A DNA stretch of 64,000 nt. Origin: Candidatus Kinetoplastibacterium sorsogonicusi. GTDB lineage: Bacteria > Pseudomonadota > Gammaproteobacteria > Burkholderiales > Burkholderiaceae_B. The stretch's first letter is position 1, and the number at the start of each line of letters is the position of its first letter. Location of the stretch: positions 62,001-126,000 of the forward strand of contig NZ_CP025628.1 in the NCBI RefSeq assembly GCF_003072465.1. Reading direction: 5' to 3'. The notes beneath the pieces were generated by a model that made no database searches, was not told the DNA's origin, and saw only the letters and a list, made by a program, of their open reading frames with translations. Both the position numbers and the translations under genes were made by a program. Shown one piece after another: positions 37,587 through 48,737 of the stretch.

Positions 37587-38675
37587 ATGTCTTTAAAATG
37601 TGGTATAGTGGGATTACCTAATGTTGGTAAATCTACCTTATTTAATGCTTTAACAAAATCTAATATTGCTGCAGAAAATTATCCTTTCTGTACTATAGAA
37701 CCTAACATAGGTATTGTACCATTACCAGATGATAGATTATATACATTAAATAATTTAGTTAAAACCAATAGAATCATTCATTCTACAGTAGAATTTGTAG
37801 ATATAGCTGGATTAGTATCTGGAGCTAGTAAAGGAGAAGGACTAGGTAATAAATTTTTATCTCATATAAGAGAAACAGATGCTATTATTCATGTTGTTCG
37901 CTGTTTCGATGATAAAAATATAATACATGTTTCAAATAAAGTAAATCCTATATCTGATATAGAAACTATAGATACAGAACTTATTTTGGCTGATATTCAA
38001 ACTATAGATAAAATATTTTCGCGTTATATTAAAATTAATCGTTCTGGTGATAAATCAGCAAAAAAAGTTATTGATTTATTAGAGAGATGTTTGTCTCATT
38101 TAAATAATTTAAAACCTATTAGAAATTTAAAATTTTCTTTAGAAGATCAAATTCTAATTCAACAATTTTGTTTTTTAACAAATAAACCTTGTATGTATGT
38201 TGCAAATATAAATGATCATACAAAAAATAGTCATTTATTAGATCAATTAAAAAATTTATCACTAAAGAATAATATAAATATGATTACAATAAATGCATCT
38301 ATAGAAGCTGAATTATTCGAATTATCTGATTCAGAAAGATATGAATTTTTATCATATTTAGGTATTCAAGAACCTGGATTAAATAATTTTGTTAAACAGG
38401 CATTTAAATTATTAGGTTTACATAATTATTTTACTGTTGGAAAAAAAGAAATTAGATCATGGACAATACCAATAGGAACTTTAGCACCTCAAGCTGCTGG
38501 TATCATACATACTGATTTCGAAAAAGGTTTTATAAGAGCTCAAGTTATTTCTTATAATGATTTTATCCAATATAAAAATGAAGTTGCAGCTAAAGAAGCT
38601 GGTAAAATGAGATATGAAGGAAAAGAATATGTTGTTCAAGATGGTGACATAATCAATTTTTTATTTAATGTATAA
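37587..38675 (+). CDS. ychF: Redox-regulated ATPase/GTPase YchF
   Basis: YchF is an Obg-family P-loop protein that prefers ATP and associates with ribosomes in stress responses. The G1 motif GLPNVGKSTLF is near residues 8-18. FVDIAGLV with GASKGEGLGNKFL is near 70-90. A coiled-coil region lies around 130-200, and a C-terminal TGS domain (about 280-362) holds RSWTIPIGT and YVVQDGDIINFLFNV. A GAGGATAT ribosome-binding site precedes the ATG. It closes the conserved run from ispE. Confidence 0.95.
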   Translation: MSLKCGIVGLPNVGKSTLFNALTKSNIAAENYPFCTIEPNIGIVPLPDDRLYTLNNLVKTNRIIHSTVEFVDIAGLVSGASKGEGLGNKFLSHIRETDAIIHVVRCFDDKNIIHVSNKVNPISDIETIDTELILADIQTIDKIFSRYIKINRSGDKSAKKVIDLLERCLSHLNNLKPIRNLKFSLEDQILIQQFCFLTNKPCMYVANINDHTKNSHLLDQLKNLSLKNNINMITINASIEAELFELSDSERYEFLSYLGIQEPGLNNFVKQAFKLLGLHNYFTVGKKEIRSWTIPIGTLAPQAAGIIHTDFEKGFIRAQVISYNDFIQYKNEVAAKEAGKMRYEGKEYVVQDGDIINFLFNV

Positions 38676-38689
38676 CATATAAATACCAA

Positions 38690-39193
38690 TTATTTATCAA
38701 GCAATTTTTTATTTATTTGTGAAAATTTTATTTTCATTTTATGTATAACATTTTTATGAACAAAATTATCAACATTTCCACCTAATCTACTTATTTCTCT
38801 AACCATACTGCTTGATATAAACTGATATTTATCAGATGGTGTCATAAATATTGTTTCAATATCTGGCATCATATATCTGTTCATACCAGCCATTTTTCCT
38901 TCATATTCAAAATCAGATATAGCTCTTAGTCCTCTAATAATCACATTTGCATTTGATTTTTTAGCAAATTCTGATAATAAAATATCAAAGCCACATATTT
39001 CAACATTATTATATGATAATAATATTTCTTTTGTAAGTTCTATTCTTTCTAATAAATTAAAAAAAGGTTTTTTATTTTCGCTAATAGCTATACCTACAAT
39101 AACTTTATCAAATAATTTTATTGATCTACGTACGATATCTTCATGACCCTTTGTAAATGGATCAAAAGTACCTGGATATATGGCTATTTTCAT
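38690..39193 (-). CDS. coaD: Pantetheine-phosphate adenylyltransferase CoaD
   Basis: CoaD makes dephospho-CoA, the fourth step of coenzyme A synthesis. The 167-residue hexameric nucleotidyltransferase starts [17 protein letters not shown] with the TxGH active site near 16-20. [12 protein letters not shown] near 89-100 and the C-terminal [16 protein letters not shown] near 127-142 follow. It is convergent with ychF and lies downstream of groEL, separated from it by a strong terminator. Confidence 0.96.
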   Translation of the reverse strand: MKIAIYPGTFDPFTKGHEDIVRRSIKLFDKVIVGIAISENKKPFFNLLERIELTKEILLSYNNVEICGFDILLSEFAKKSNANVIIRGLRAISDFEYEGKMAGMNRYMMPDIETIFMTPSDKYQFISSSMVREISRLGGNVDNFVHKNVIHKMKIKFSQINKKLLDK

Positions 39194-39215
39194 ATATATA
39201 TTTAATAATAAAAGT

Positions 39216-39256
39216 ATAAAAGCCCCTAAATATTTTATTTATTAAGGGGCTTTTAT
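39216..39256 (-). terminator. Intrinsic terminator downstream of groEL
   Basis: The arms ATAAAAGCCCCT (39216-39227) and AGGGGCTTTTAT (39245-39256) are perfect complements around a 17-base AT-rich loop. On the minus strand the stem follows the groEL stop by 33 bases and ends in a T-rich tail. It is the clearest rho-independent terminator in the window and should separate groESL from coaD. Confidence 0.85.
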
Positions 39257-39288
39257 TAAAAAAGTATAGTAATATGTATTTTATTTAA

Positions 39289-40959
<1,671 letters not shown>

Positions 40960-40981
40960 TTAAAAAATACTATATAAAAAA

Positions 40982-41269
40982 TTATGAAATTACAGCGAAT
41001 ATTTCATCCTCGCGAATAACTAAAAGTTCTTCGCCATCAACTTTTACTGCTTGTCCTGAATATTTACCAAACAATACTTTATCACCAACTTTTAAATCCA
41101 TTGGTAATAACTTACCGTCATCAGTTTTCTTACCTGGACCAACAGATAATACTTCACCTTGATCAGGTTTTTCAGCAGCACTGTCAGGGATTACTATTCC
41201 TGATGCAGTTTTACGTTCATTGTCCAGACGTTTAACGATAACACGATCGTGTAAAGGACGTAGTGCCAT
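40982..41269 (-). CDS. groS: Co-chaperonin GroES
   Basis: GroES is the 10 kDa lid of the GroEL chamber. The 95-residue protein starts [15 protein letters not shown]. The mobile loop is [14 protein letters not shown] near 18-31, and [16 protein letters not shown] lies near 67-82. A good AGGAG ribosome-binding site precedes the ATG. A sigma-32-like promoter lies about 90 bases upstream. Confidence 0.98.
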   Translation of the reverse strand: MALRPLHDRVIVKRLDNERKTASGIVIPDSAAEKPDQGEVLSVGPGKKTDDGKLLPMDLKVGDKVLFGKYSGQAVKVDGEELLVIREDEIFAVIS

Positions 41270-41325
41270 ATAAAACTCCTGTTACATTAAAAAATTTTTA
41301 AAATATAAAATTATTATACTAATTT

Positions 41326-41346
41326 GCAACTGAAATAATAAGTTGC
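41326..41346 (-). other. Short hairpin in the groES leader
   Basis: GCAACT (41326-41331) pairs with AGTTGC (41341-41346) across nine bases. It would form at the very start of the groESL transcript if the predicted heat-shock promoter is right, and may protect or tune the mRNA. Confidence 0.4.
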
Positions 41347-41355
41347 TTAATACAA

Positions 41356-41383
41356 ATATATGGACGATATTTATATGTTCAAG
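41356..41383 (-). promoter_or_regulatory. Sigma-32-like heat-shock promoter of groESL
   Basis: On the minus strand CTTGAAC (plus 41377-41383) is followed 13 bases later by CCATATAT (within plus 41356-41364). This closely matches the sigma-32 pattern CTTGAAA, 13-15 bases, CCCCATNT. The start site would lie roughly 80 bases before the groES ATG. I see no CIRCE element. Confidence 0.65.
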
Positions 41384-41522
41384 AGGGGTTAATAAAAAAA
41401 TTCTTAAAATAAATAACTATAAATTTTAATTGAAAATTTTATAAAAGAATCATAAAATGAGATTATGTTCAATTAATAATATATTTTGATTAATATTGAG
41501 TTACTATTTATTATTTTTTCTA

Positions 41523-41598
41523 GGGTTGTTAGCTCAGTTGGTAGAGCAGCGGACTCTTAATCCGTAGGTCGAGTGTTCGAATCACTCACAGCCCACCA
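41523..41598 (+). tRNA. tRNA-Lys (anticodon CTT)
   Basis: GGGTTGT pairs with ACAGCCC (one T-G pair) followed by A and an encoded CCA. The anticodon loop CTCTTAA gives CTT, reading AAG. The D arm GCTCAGTTGGTAGAGC and T arm are canonical. The length is 76 nt. A second tRNA-Lys with TTT lies at 48360-48435. Confidence 0.95.
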
Positions 41599-41790
41599 AC
41601 ATAAAGAAGCAACTATTTATGAAAAATATTCTATTAATATCAATTTATATTGTCATTTATATTAAATATAATATATCTTACTTTCCATATTGGTTGCTAT
41701 CATAAGAAATAATATATGTATCTTGTAATATATATTATTTTTAATATTATTCAATCATTTTATATAAATTTATAATTTATAAATATTGAT
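41599..41790. other. Intergenic between tRNA-Lys and lptD
   Basis: Nothing firm is visible. A 28-codon open frame at 41619-41705 encodes a very hydrophobic peptide but has no ribosome-binding site and could be chance in AT-rich sequence. GCAAC near 41609 and GTTGC near 41694 could pair over a long distance. Confidence 0.3.
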
Positions 41791-44121
41791 ATGTATTTAA
41801 AAGATCTTTTAAATTTCATGTGTTATAGAAAAATATTGTTTTTATTTGTTATATATATATTTAGTGAAAATATAGTTTTAGCTGATACATATCAAGAAAA
41901 TTTATTAAATAATTTAGAAATTAAGATAAATAAAGATAAAAATATTTTAATTGCTAATGGTATTAATTTTTCTATTACTTCTAATGATGAGCTACCGATT
42001 TTTATAAAAACCAACAATATTGATGGACATTTGTCAAATAAATTATCATTAACTGGTAATGTAGAAATTAGATGTTTTGGTGCAATCATAAAAGGTAACA
42101 GTATTCAATACTATAAAAATAGTGGCGATATAAATTCAATTGGATCTGCTAAATTAATATTTGATAATACAGTAATTTTAGGTGAAAAAATAAATTTTAA
42201 TATTAATACCTTTAAAGGAAATGCTATCTACCCAAAATTACATATTATATCAGATTCTATTTTTATTAATGCTGATGATGTTGAAATATTAAATAAATCT
42301 GAAATTATATTTAATAATGTAATATATACTGACCAATCTTATGAAAAAAAATCTTGGTATTCTAAGGCAAAATCTTTATACATCAATTTTGAAAAAAATA
42401 AAGGGAGTGTAAAGCAAAATACTTTATATTTTGATGAAATTCCAATTTCTACCATTCCTTATTTCACTTTTCAATTAAAAAATGATCCTAAATCAGGATT
42501 ATTAATGCCAACTTATGGCTTTAATACAAGAAATCAAAGTGGTTTTGAGATAAGTACACCGTATTATCTTAATATTAATGATGATTGTGATATAACTATA
42601 TCGCCTAAAATTTTAAGTAAACGAGGCTTATCGTTAGATACTGAGTTTAGATATTCTGGAACTAATTATGTTGGAATATCTGAATTTAATTATATGCATA
42701 AAGATATAATTACAAATAAACATAGGTGGGCTTATAGATTTGCTCATGACTATAATTTTGATAATGGATTTTATACAAATATTGAATTAGCAGAAGTATC
42801 TGATAATAATTACTTTAAAGATTTATCATCTTCTATAATAAATCAAACTTCATCTAATAATTATTTACCTAAACAAATTCTTATCGGGTGGTCAAATAAG
42901 TATTGGGAAATATATGGACAAATTCATAAATTTCAAACATTACAAGATATAAAAACACCTACACAAACACCTTTTGATAAAGTACCAGAAATATCAATTA
43001 ATGGTAACTATTGTGACTATAAAGGAATAGATTGTTCATTAGAATGTAAAATTTTAAGTTTAAAGAGAAAATTACACGAAAATGATATAGAATCAGGTAG
43101 TAGATTTAGTTTATATCCTTCAATATCATATCCATTTATGAGATCTGGCTATTATTTTACACCAAAATTTGGATTATATTATACAAATTATAGTAATAAT
43201 ATATTTTTTAATTTTTTAAAATATAATGAACATGCTAATACCATACCAATTGCTTCTTTAGATACAGGAGCATCTTTTATGAAAGAAATTTCATTGTTTG
43301 GTAAAAATGCATCACAAACTATAGAACCTCGCATTGTTTATATGTATATCCCATATTGTAATCAAATAGGTTTAAATTGTTTTGATACTTCTATAGATAA
43401 TTGTAATATCTCTAATATATTAACAGAAGATATTTATACTAATACTATAGGAAGAATCCCTAATGCTAATCATATTACATTATCAATTAATAGTAGATGG
43501 TTTGAACATCAAAGTGGTTTTGATAAAATATCTATCATATGTGCTAAAAGATGGTGCTTTGAAAATAGAAAAGTATTATTAAATACAAAAGATACATTAC
43601 AAATAGATGATTCAGATTATATGTTTTCTATAAAAACTTTTTTACAAGATTCTATTAAATTAGATATACTTTCAAGATATGAATATGATAATAATCAATT
43701 TTTTCTTAGTATGATAAAAGCTAGTTGGTTACCTAAAAAATTAACAAATATTACATTATCATGTAAAGATTATAATAATAAAAAACAATTCAGTACATCA
43801 TACCAATTGCCAATTTCAAAAAAATTATATAGTGTTGGAAGAATCGATTTTTCTCAATTATCTAATATTAAAAAGAATTTATATTATCCTTGTATTTCAC
43901 AATCTGTTACAGGTATTGAATATAAAAGTAATTATTGGATAAGTAGATTAATTTTTCAATATAGTAAATTTCCTAAATCTAATAAATCTATATTTTTACA
44001 ATTTGAAATTTTTGGATTAAGTTCTTTAGGTTCTAATGGAATAGATATATTAAAAAAAAATATATCATCACATTCTTTAATAAACGAACATAATAATTCT
44101 ATTTTCGAAATATATGAATAG
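41791..44121 (+). CDS. lptD: LPS-assembly protein LptD
   Basis: LptD with LptE inserts lipopolysaccharide into the outer leaflet of the outer membrane. The 776-residue protein has a signal peptide (about 1-32, ending near LADTY; a second ATG at residue 10 is a possible start). An OstA/LptA-like beta-taco domain covers about 40-190. The C-terminal barrel domain starts near residue 215 with FDEIPISTIPYFTF and SGLLMPTYG. The match is to LptD in domain order and motifs, with strong drift in the barrel. Its last codons overlap surA by eight bases. Retention implies LPS or a related glycolipid is still exported. Confidence 0.92.
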   Translation: MYLKDLLNFMCYRKILFLFVIYIFSENIVLADTYQENLLNNLEIKINKDKNILIANGINFSITSNDELPIFIKTNNIDGHLSNKLSLTGNVEIRCFGAIIKGNSIQYYKNSGDINSIGSAKLIFDNTVILGEKINFNINTFKGNAIYPKLHIISDSIFINADDVEILNKSEIIFNNVIYTDQSYEKKSWYSKAKSLYINFEKNKGSVKQNTLYFDEIPISTIPYFTFQLKNDPKSGLLMPTYGFNTRNQSGFEISTPYYLNINDDCDITISPKILSKRGLSLDTEFRYSGTNYVGISEFNYMHKDIITNKHRWAYRFAHDYNFDNGFYTNIELAEVSDNNYFKDLSSSIINQTSSNNYLPKQILIGWSNKYWEIYGQIHKFQTLQDIKTPTQTPFDKVPEISINGNYCDYKGIDCSLECKILSLKRKLHENDIESGSRFSLYPSISYPFMRSGYYFTPKFGLYYTNYSNNIFFNFLKYNEHANTIPIASLDTGASFMKEISLFGKNASQTIEPRIVYMYIPYCNQIGLNCFDTSIDNCNISNILTEDIYTNTIGRIPNANHITLSINSRWFEHQSGFDKISIICAKRWCFENRKVLLNTKDTLQIDDSDYMFSIKTFLQDSIKLDILSRYEYDNNQFFLSMIKASWLPKKLTNITLSCKDYNNKKQFSTSYQLPISKKLYSVGRIDFSQLSNIKKNLYYPCISQSVTGIEYKSNYWISRLIFQYSKFPKSNKSIFLQFEIFGLSSLGSNGIDILKKNISSHSLINEHNNSIFEIYE

Positions 44122-45553
44122 ACTCTATATTAATTTTATAAAAAATTTTTTGTTTATAGTAATTTCTACTATATATCCTGTTTCAAGCTTAGCATCGTTA
44201 TATAGTAATCGAATGGTAGAATTCGAAAAGTATTGCAATAATACAATAACTAAAACAGATATTTTTGATAAAATTGTTGCTATAGTAAATACAGATACTA
44301 TTACTTTTTATGACTTATATCAAGAAATTCAAAAATTTCACCATAAAGAAATTAATATAGATTTAATAAAAAATTGTTTAAATAATTTGATAAATAATTT
44401 ACTTATACATCAACAATCTAATTTATTAAATATTTCTGTAGATGAAAATGAAATTATAGAATTTATTCAAGAGATAGCTAATCACAATAATATTGATTTT
44501 AATTTATTAAAATTTAAAGTAATAAATAATGGTATTAAATGGATAGATTATATTAATGATATCAAATATATTCTATTAAAAAAAAAATTACAAAACTTTA
44601 TGGCTCAACATGTTATTATAAGTGATTGTGATATAATCACTTTTCTTGAAGAATATAGAATTTTAGAAAATATGAGAAAAGATAAAATTTCACAAGATCC
44701 ATCAAAGATATTTTATAATTTATCTGAATTTTTAGTAAAAATACCTCAAAAATCTTCTAAAAATGAAATTAACATAATATATAAAAAAACTCAAAATATT
44801 CTAGACCAATTAAAAAATGGTTCTGAAATTAATGATATTATGAATAATATATCATATAATCAAAATCAAATTTATCAGTATAGTTCATTAGGTGTTAAAG
44901 CCTTAAAGAATTGGCCAAATTTATTTGCTGAAAATATAAAAAATTTAAATACTAATGATTATTCTGAAATAATAACAAGTAATAAAGGCTTTCATATAAT
45001 TAAAATTTCTGATCGCTTTATAAATTATAATATTTGCAATAAAGAAGATTATAATTATTTTCTTGGATATTCTGATATCCATGGTAATCCTTTTATTTTA
45101 GATGTAGACCTTTCTTCATTAAAAAATATAAAAATACAATATATACAAAAAATATCAAATGAATATCTAAGCAATAAAAAAATATTAAATGACTTATTAG
45201 AATATAAAAAAACAGCATTGTCTAATGAAATTAAACTTGGAAAGGTTTATTTAAAACCTAAATATGATTTAAATTACCAAATATATACATGTTGGATTAA
45301 TGAAAAACAATTATTTAATGACTTTAAAATAGATATCAATAATATTAAATATGGTGATATGAGTGATATTCTAAAAATAGGTAATAGTAATTTTTATTTA
45401 ATACAATTTAATGAATACTGTATTAATGAAGATTTACTAGAAATAATTAAAACAAAGGTATATAGTTTTTTATTAGAACAACGTGTAAATATTATTTTTA
45501 CTAATTGGATTGAAAATATAAAAGGAAACTCTTATATAGATATCAGATTGTAA
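44114..45553 (+). CDS. surA: Periplasmic chaperone / peptidyl-prolyl isomerase SurA
   Basis: SurA escorts outer-membrane proteins, including LptD, through the periplasm. The 479-residue protein has a signal segment (about 5-28) and an N-terminal chaperone domain with DKIVAIVNTDTITFYDL near 48-64. The first parvulin domain is near 200-310 and ends in GFHIIKISDR. A second, drifted parvulin-like domain lies near 325-440. The catalytic motifs are poorly preserved, so the chaperone role may dominate. The lptD-surA-rsmA order is conserved in proteobacteria, though pdxA, often between surA and rsmA, is absent here. Confidence 0.88.
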   Translation: MNRLYINFIKNFLFIVISTIYPVSSLASLYSNRMVEFEKYCNNTITKTDIFDKIVAIVNTDTITFYDLYQEIQKFHHKEINIDLIKNCLNNLINNLLIHQQSNLLNISVDENEIIEFIQEIANHNNIDFNLLKFKVINNGIKWIDYINDIKYILLKKKLQNFMAQHVIISDCDIITFLEEYRILENMRKDKISQDPSKIFYNLSEFLVKIPQKSSKNEINIIYKKTQNILDQLKNGSEINDIMNNISYNQNQIYQYSSLGVKALKNWPNLFAENIKNLNTNDYSEIITSNKGFHIIKISDRFINYNICNKEDYNYFLGYSDIHGNPFILDVDLSSLKNIKIQYIQKISNEYLSNKKILNDLLEYKKTALSNEIKLGKVYLKPKYDLNYQIYTCWINEKQLFNDFKIDINNIKYGDMSDILKIGNSNFYLIQFNEYCINEDLLEIIKTKVYSFLLEQRVNIIFTNWIENIKGNSYIDIRL

Positions 45554-45578
45554 TTTTTTTAATATCACATAAATAATT

Positions 45579-46361
45579 ATGGATTTATATAAAGCAAAAA
45601 AAAAATTTGGTCAAAATTTTTTAATAGATGATATTATTATTAATGATATCATCAATAATTTTAATCATAAAAAAGATGACAAAGTAATCGAAATAGGTCC
45701 TGGCTTATCTGCTATTACTGATCCATTGATTCAAACATTAGATAAATTAATTGCTATTGAAATAGACAAAGATCTTGTATATTTTCTTCAAAATAAATAT
45801 AAAAATTATGGTAATTTTTGTATATTAGAAAAGAATGTTCTAGAGTTAGATTTTACAAAATTTGGATCTAAATTAAGATTGATAGGTAATTTACCTTATA
45901 ATATTACTAGCAAATTATTACTAAAATTAATAAAATATTCAGATCAAGTTATTGATCAACATTTTATGTTACAAAAAGAAGTAGCTGATAGAATTACTTC
46001 TTTAAATAATAATTCAAATTATGGACGTTTATCTGTAATTTTACAATTACATTATCGTATTACAAAGCTATTTGATATATCACCAAATAGTTTTAATCCT
46101 AAACCTAAAGTTACTTCTTCTTTTATTAGAATGGTGCCTCTATCAAAAAATAAGAATAAGATTATTGATTATAATATGTTTGAAGATGTTATAAAAAAAG
46201 CTTTTTTACAAAAAAGAAAAATGCTACGACATTCCATTGGATTATGGTCTAAAATTATTCCATGGGAAGAAATTGGTATTAAACCTACTGATAGAGCAGA
46301 GAATCTTAGTGTAGAAGATTTTATAAAATTATCTAATGCGATAACATTAAAAAATTTTTAA
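45579..46361 (+). CDS. rsmA: 16S rRNA dimethyladenosine transferase RsmA (KsgA)
   Basis: RsmA dimethylates the two adjacent adenines near the 3' end of 16S rRNA. The 260-residue protein has KKFGQNFLIDD near 8-18 and the SAM loop IEIGPGLSAIT near 37-47. The catalytic NLPYNITSKLL is near 104-114, and the C-terminal FLQKRKMLRHSIG is near 208-220. It is full length. It is convergent with mgtE, three bases apart. Confidence 0.96.
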   Translation: MDLYKAKKKFGQNFLIDDIIINDIINNFNHKKDDKVIEIGPGLSAITDPLIQTLDKLIAIEIDKDLVYFLQNKYKNYGNFCILEKNVLELDFTKFGSKLRLIGNLPYNITSKLLLKLIKYSDQVIDQHFMLQKEVADRITSLNNNSNYGRLSVILQLHYRITKLFDISPNSFNPKPKVTSSFIRMVPLSKNKNKIIDYNMFEDVIKKAFLQKRKMLRHSIGLWSKIIPWEEIGIKPTDRAENLSVEDFIKLSNAITLKNF

Positions 46362-46364
46362 TTT

Positions 46365-47777
46365 TTATAATAAAAGAAAAGTAGCAAGACTTAAAAATAT
46401 AAAAAAACCAAAAGAATCTGTTATAAATGTTAAAATTACTGAAGATCCTATAGCTGGATCTTTACCAAAATGAGCTCTTAACATAGGTACTAAAACACCA
46501 ATTACTGCACCAACAAGCATATTACAGATCATAGCTATAACAGTTACTATAGTTATTTGTATTGAATTTGAAATAATCCAAGCAAATAATGCTGATAGTG
46601 CTCCACCTAAAATACCAACTAAAAAAGTGACTTTTAGTTCCTTTTTTACTAATTGCCAGATATTATCTTCAGTAATTCTACCAACAGCTAATGCTCTAAT
46701 AATCATGGTCATAGTTTGATTACCAGAATTTCCTCCTATACCAGCAACAATAGGCATTAAAAAAGCAAGAATTACTATTCTACTAACTGTAGTTTCAAAA
46801 CGAGCAGCTAATAAAGAAGCTATTGTTGCAGTACAAAGATTAAATAATAACCATGGAGCTCTATTTTGAATAGCAGTTAAAATTGGGGCAAATATATCTT
46901 CTTCTTGTAAACCTGCTCTAGATAAATCTTGCTCCTGTGAGTCTTCTTGTATAATGTCTACTACATCTGCTACAGTTACTCTTCCTATTAATCTACCCTT
47001 GTCATCCATTACTGGTGCAGATACTAAATCATATCTTTCAAAAGCACTAGCTGCATCTGAATCAGAATCTAATGGATTAAGAGTTAAAAAATCAGAATCC
47101 ATAACATCCTTTACTTCAACATCTAATTCACTAACTAAAATTTTAGCCAATGATAATGTACCTTGTAATTTTTCTTGTCTATCTACTACAAAAATTTGGT
47201 CAGTATGATCAGGTAATTCTTGTAATCTTCTCAGATAACGTAATACCACTTCTAATGTAATATCTTCACGCACTTTAATCATTTCAAAGTCCATAATAGC
47301 ACCTACACTATCTTCTGGATATCCCATAGCTCTTAAAAATTGAAATCTTTCTTCAGGATTTAATTTTTTTTGTGCTTCAACAATCACATCTAGCGGTAAA
47401 TCATCAGCTAGATATGCAAGTTCATCTGTATCTAAAATACTAGTGATTTCTATCAAATCTTCAAAACTTAGAGTTTCTATTAATGATTCTCTAGTCCAAT
47501 TGTCTATTTCAAGCAATACACCAGATCTGTTAACAGTAGATACCATTTTCCATAATTTATCTCTTTGATCTTTTTGTAAAGATTCTAAGATAAAAGCTAT
47601 ATTGGATGAATGTAAACTATTTATTAAAGATTTTAAATCATTTAAATAAGATTCATTATTAGTATCAAGGTTATCCAAACAATTAAGATATTTTTGAATA
47701 TCTATTAATGTACGTTGAATATCTTCAGGATCTAATTTTAATTTAGTTAAATTAGTATTGGTTCTATTATTAGACAT
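46365..47777 (-). CDS. mgtE: Magnesium transporter MgtE
   Basis: MgtE is a Mg2+-gated magnesium channel of the inner membrane. The 470-residue protein has an N-terminal helical domain (about 30-150). A pair of CBS domains (about 155-285) includes DVMDSDFLTLNP and DKGRLIGRVTVADVV. Five membrane helices follow in the last 160 residues, with the pore motif PIVAGIGGNSGNQ near 340-352. It is complete and better conserved than many neighbours. It is likely a main Mg2+ uptake route. It lies 15 bases downstream of the thioesterase gene. Confidence 0.95.
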   Translation of the reverse strand: MSNNRTNTNLTKLKLDPEDIQRTLIDIQKYLNCLDNLDTNNESYLNDLKSLINSLHSSNIAFILESLQKDQRDKLWKMVSTVNRSGVLLEIDNWTRESLIETLSFEDLIEITSILDTDELAYLADDLPLDVIVEAQKKLNPEERFQFLRAMGYPEDSVGAIMDFEMIKVREDITLEVVLRYLRRLQELPDHTDQIFVVDRQEKLQGTLSLAKILVSELDVEVKDVMDSDFLTLNPLDSDSDAASAFERYDLVSAPVMDDKGRLIGRVTVADVVDIIQEDSQEQDLSRAGLQEEDIFAPILTAIQNRAPWLLFNLCTATIASLLAARFETTVSRIVILAFLMPIVAGIGGNSGNQTMTMIIRALAVGRITEDNIWQLVKKELKVTFLVGILGGALSALFAWIISNSIQITIVTVIAMICNMLVGAVIGVLVPMLRAHFGKDPAIGSSVILTFITDSFGFFIFLSLATFLLL

Positions 47778-47792
47778 TTGAAATATAAGACT

Positions 47793-48167
47793 TTATGATA
47801 AATTAGGTAAAATTCTACTATTGTTATTATCATCAATAGCTACGTATGTTAAAATAGCATCAACAGTTTTTAAATTATTGAGACCATTACTTCTATTAGA
47901 AAATACTTCTATTTTTATAGTAATAGACGTATTGCCAGTTTTTATTATATTTGCATAAATGCTAATTAAATCTCCAATCAACATAGGATATTTAAAATGA
48001 ATATGATTTACTGCTACAGTAGCAACCTTACCTTGTGCTCTTTCTCTTGCTAATATTGATCCAGCAATATCTATTTGAGACATAATCCATCCACCAAATA
48101 CTTTGCCATTAAGATTAGAGTCTGCAGGCATAGGCATAATTTTTATAATTGGGTTACCATCACACAT
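47793..48167 (-). CDS. Acyl-CoA thioesterase, YciA-like hotdog protein
   Basis: This is a 124-residue hotdog-fold thioesterase that hydrolyses acyl-CoAs. The YciA-type signature NLNGKVFGGWIMSQIDIAGS lies near 18-37, with the Gly-Gly and Asp of the active site. VNHIHFKYPMLIGD is near 49-62. It ends a little earlier than typical YciA (about 132 residues). It lies upstream of mgtE and probably shares its transcript. The physiological substrate is not clear; the family acts on a broad range of chain lengths. Confidence 0.9.
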   Translation of the reverse strand: MCDGNPIIKIMPMPADSNLNGKVFGGWIMSQIDIAGSILARERAQGKVATVAVNHIHFKYPMLIGDLISIYANIIKTGNTSITIKIEVFSNRSNGLNNLKTVDAILTYVAIDDNNNSRILPNLS

Positions 48168-48312
48168 TATTATTGAGCTCTTAGTTAAATATTTATATAT
48201 AAAATAAATATATTATAGTTGAAATAATAAACTAAAGTGAACATAATTTAAAAAGTAGGATATTATATTATTTTATAAGCATATAAAATATTTTATTATT
48301 TTATTAATTTTT

Positions 48313-48343
48313 TTGAATAATTTTCATATAAATATGTTACAAT
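48313..48343 (+). promoter_or_regulatory. Possible promoter of tRNA-Lys(TTT)
   Basis: TTGAAT (48313-48318) and TACAAT (48338-48343) resemble -35 and -10 boxes of the housekeeping sigma factor, with a 19-base spacer that is slightly long. The -10 box lies 16 bases before the tRNA. Confidence 0.4.
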
Positions 48344-48359
48344 AACCTTAATCTATTCA

Positions 48360-48435
48360 GGGGTGTTAGCTCAGTTGGTAGAGCAGTTGACTTTTAATCA
48401 ATTGGTCGTGGGTTCGAATCCCGCACACCCCACCA
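48360..48435 (+). tRNA. tRNA-Lys (anticodon TTT)
   Basis: GGGGTGT pairs fully with ACACCCC, followed by A and an encoded CCA. The anticodon loop CTTTTAA gives TTT. The body is nearly identical to E. coli tRNA-Lys through the D arm and anticodon stem. The length is 76 nt. Confidence 0.97.
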
Positions 48436-48636
48436 ATACCAAAATATAAATATCTACGCAAGTATTTATATTGTCAATATATATCAATTTTTCTATCAAA
48501 AAATAGTATAATTCTGATTAATATGATAATTTTAAACAATTAACTATCAAACAAAAAATCAACATGCTTAAAATTAAGTAATTGTTTTAATTAAAAGAAA
48601 TAAAGTATACTGAATTGGTAAAATTGTTAACAAAAT
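48436..48636. other. Intergenic between tRNA-Lys and tRNA-Asp, with a 10-bp hairpin
   Basis: AATATAAATA (48443-48452) pairs with TATTTATATT (48463-48472), starting seven bases after the tRNA-Lys CCA, and may end its transcript although no T run follows. The remainder is AT-rich and I see no gene in it. Confidence 0.4.
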
Positions 48637-48713
48637 TGGCGGAGCGGACGGGACTCGAACCCGCGACCCCCGGCGTGACAGGCCGGTATTCTAACCAACT
48701 GAACTACCGCTCC
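48637..48713 (-). tRNA. tRNA-Asp (anticodon GTC)
   Basis: On the minus strand GGAGCGG pairs with CCGCTCC, then G and an encoded CCA. The anticodon loop CTGTCAC gives GTC. The length is 77 nt. A GUN anticodon makes it a substrate for queuosine, whose genes tgt, queA and queC are in this window. Confidence 0.97.
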
Positions 48714-48737
48714 AATTTTTTAAGCCAATAAAATTAA

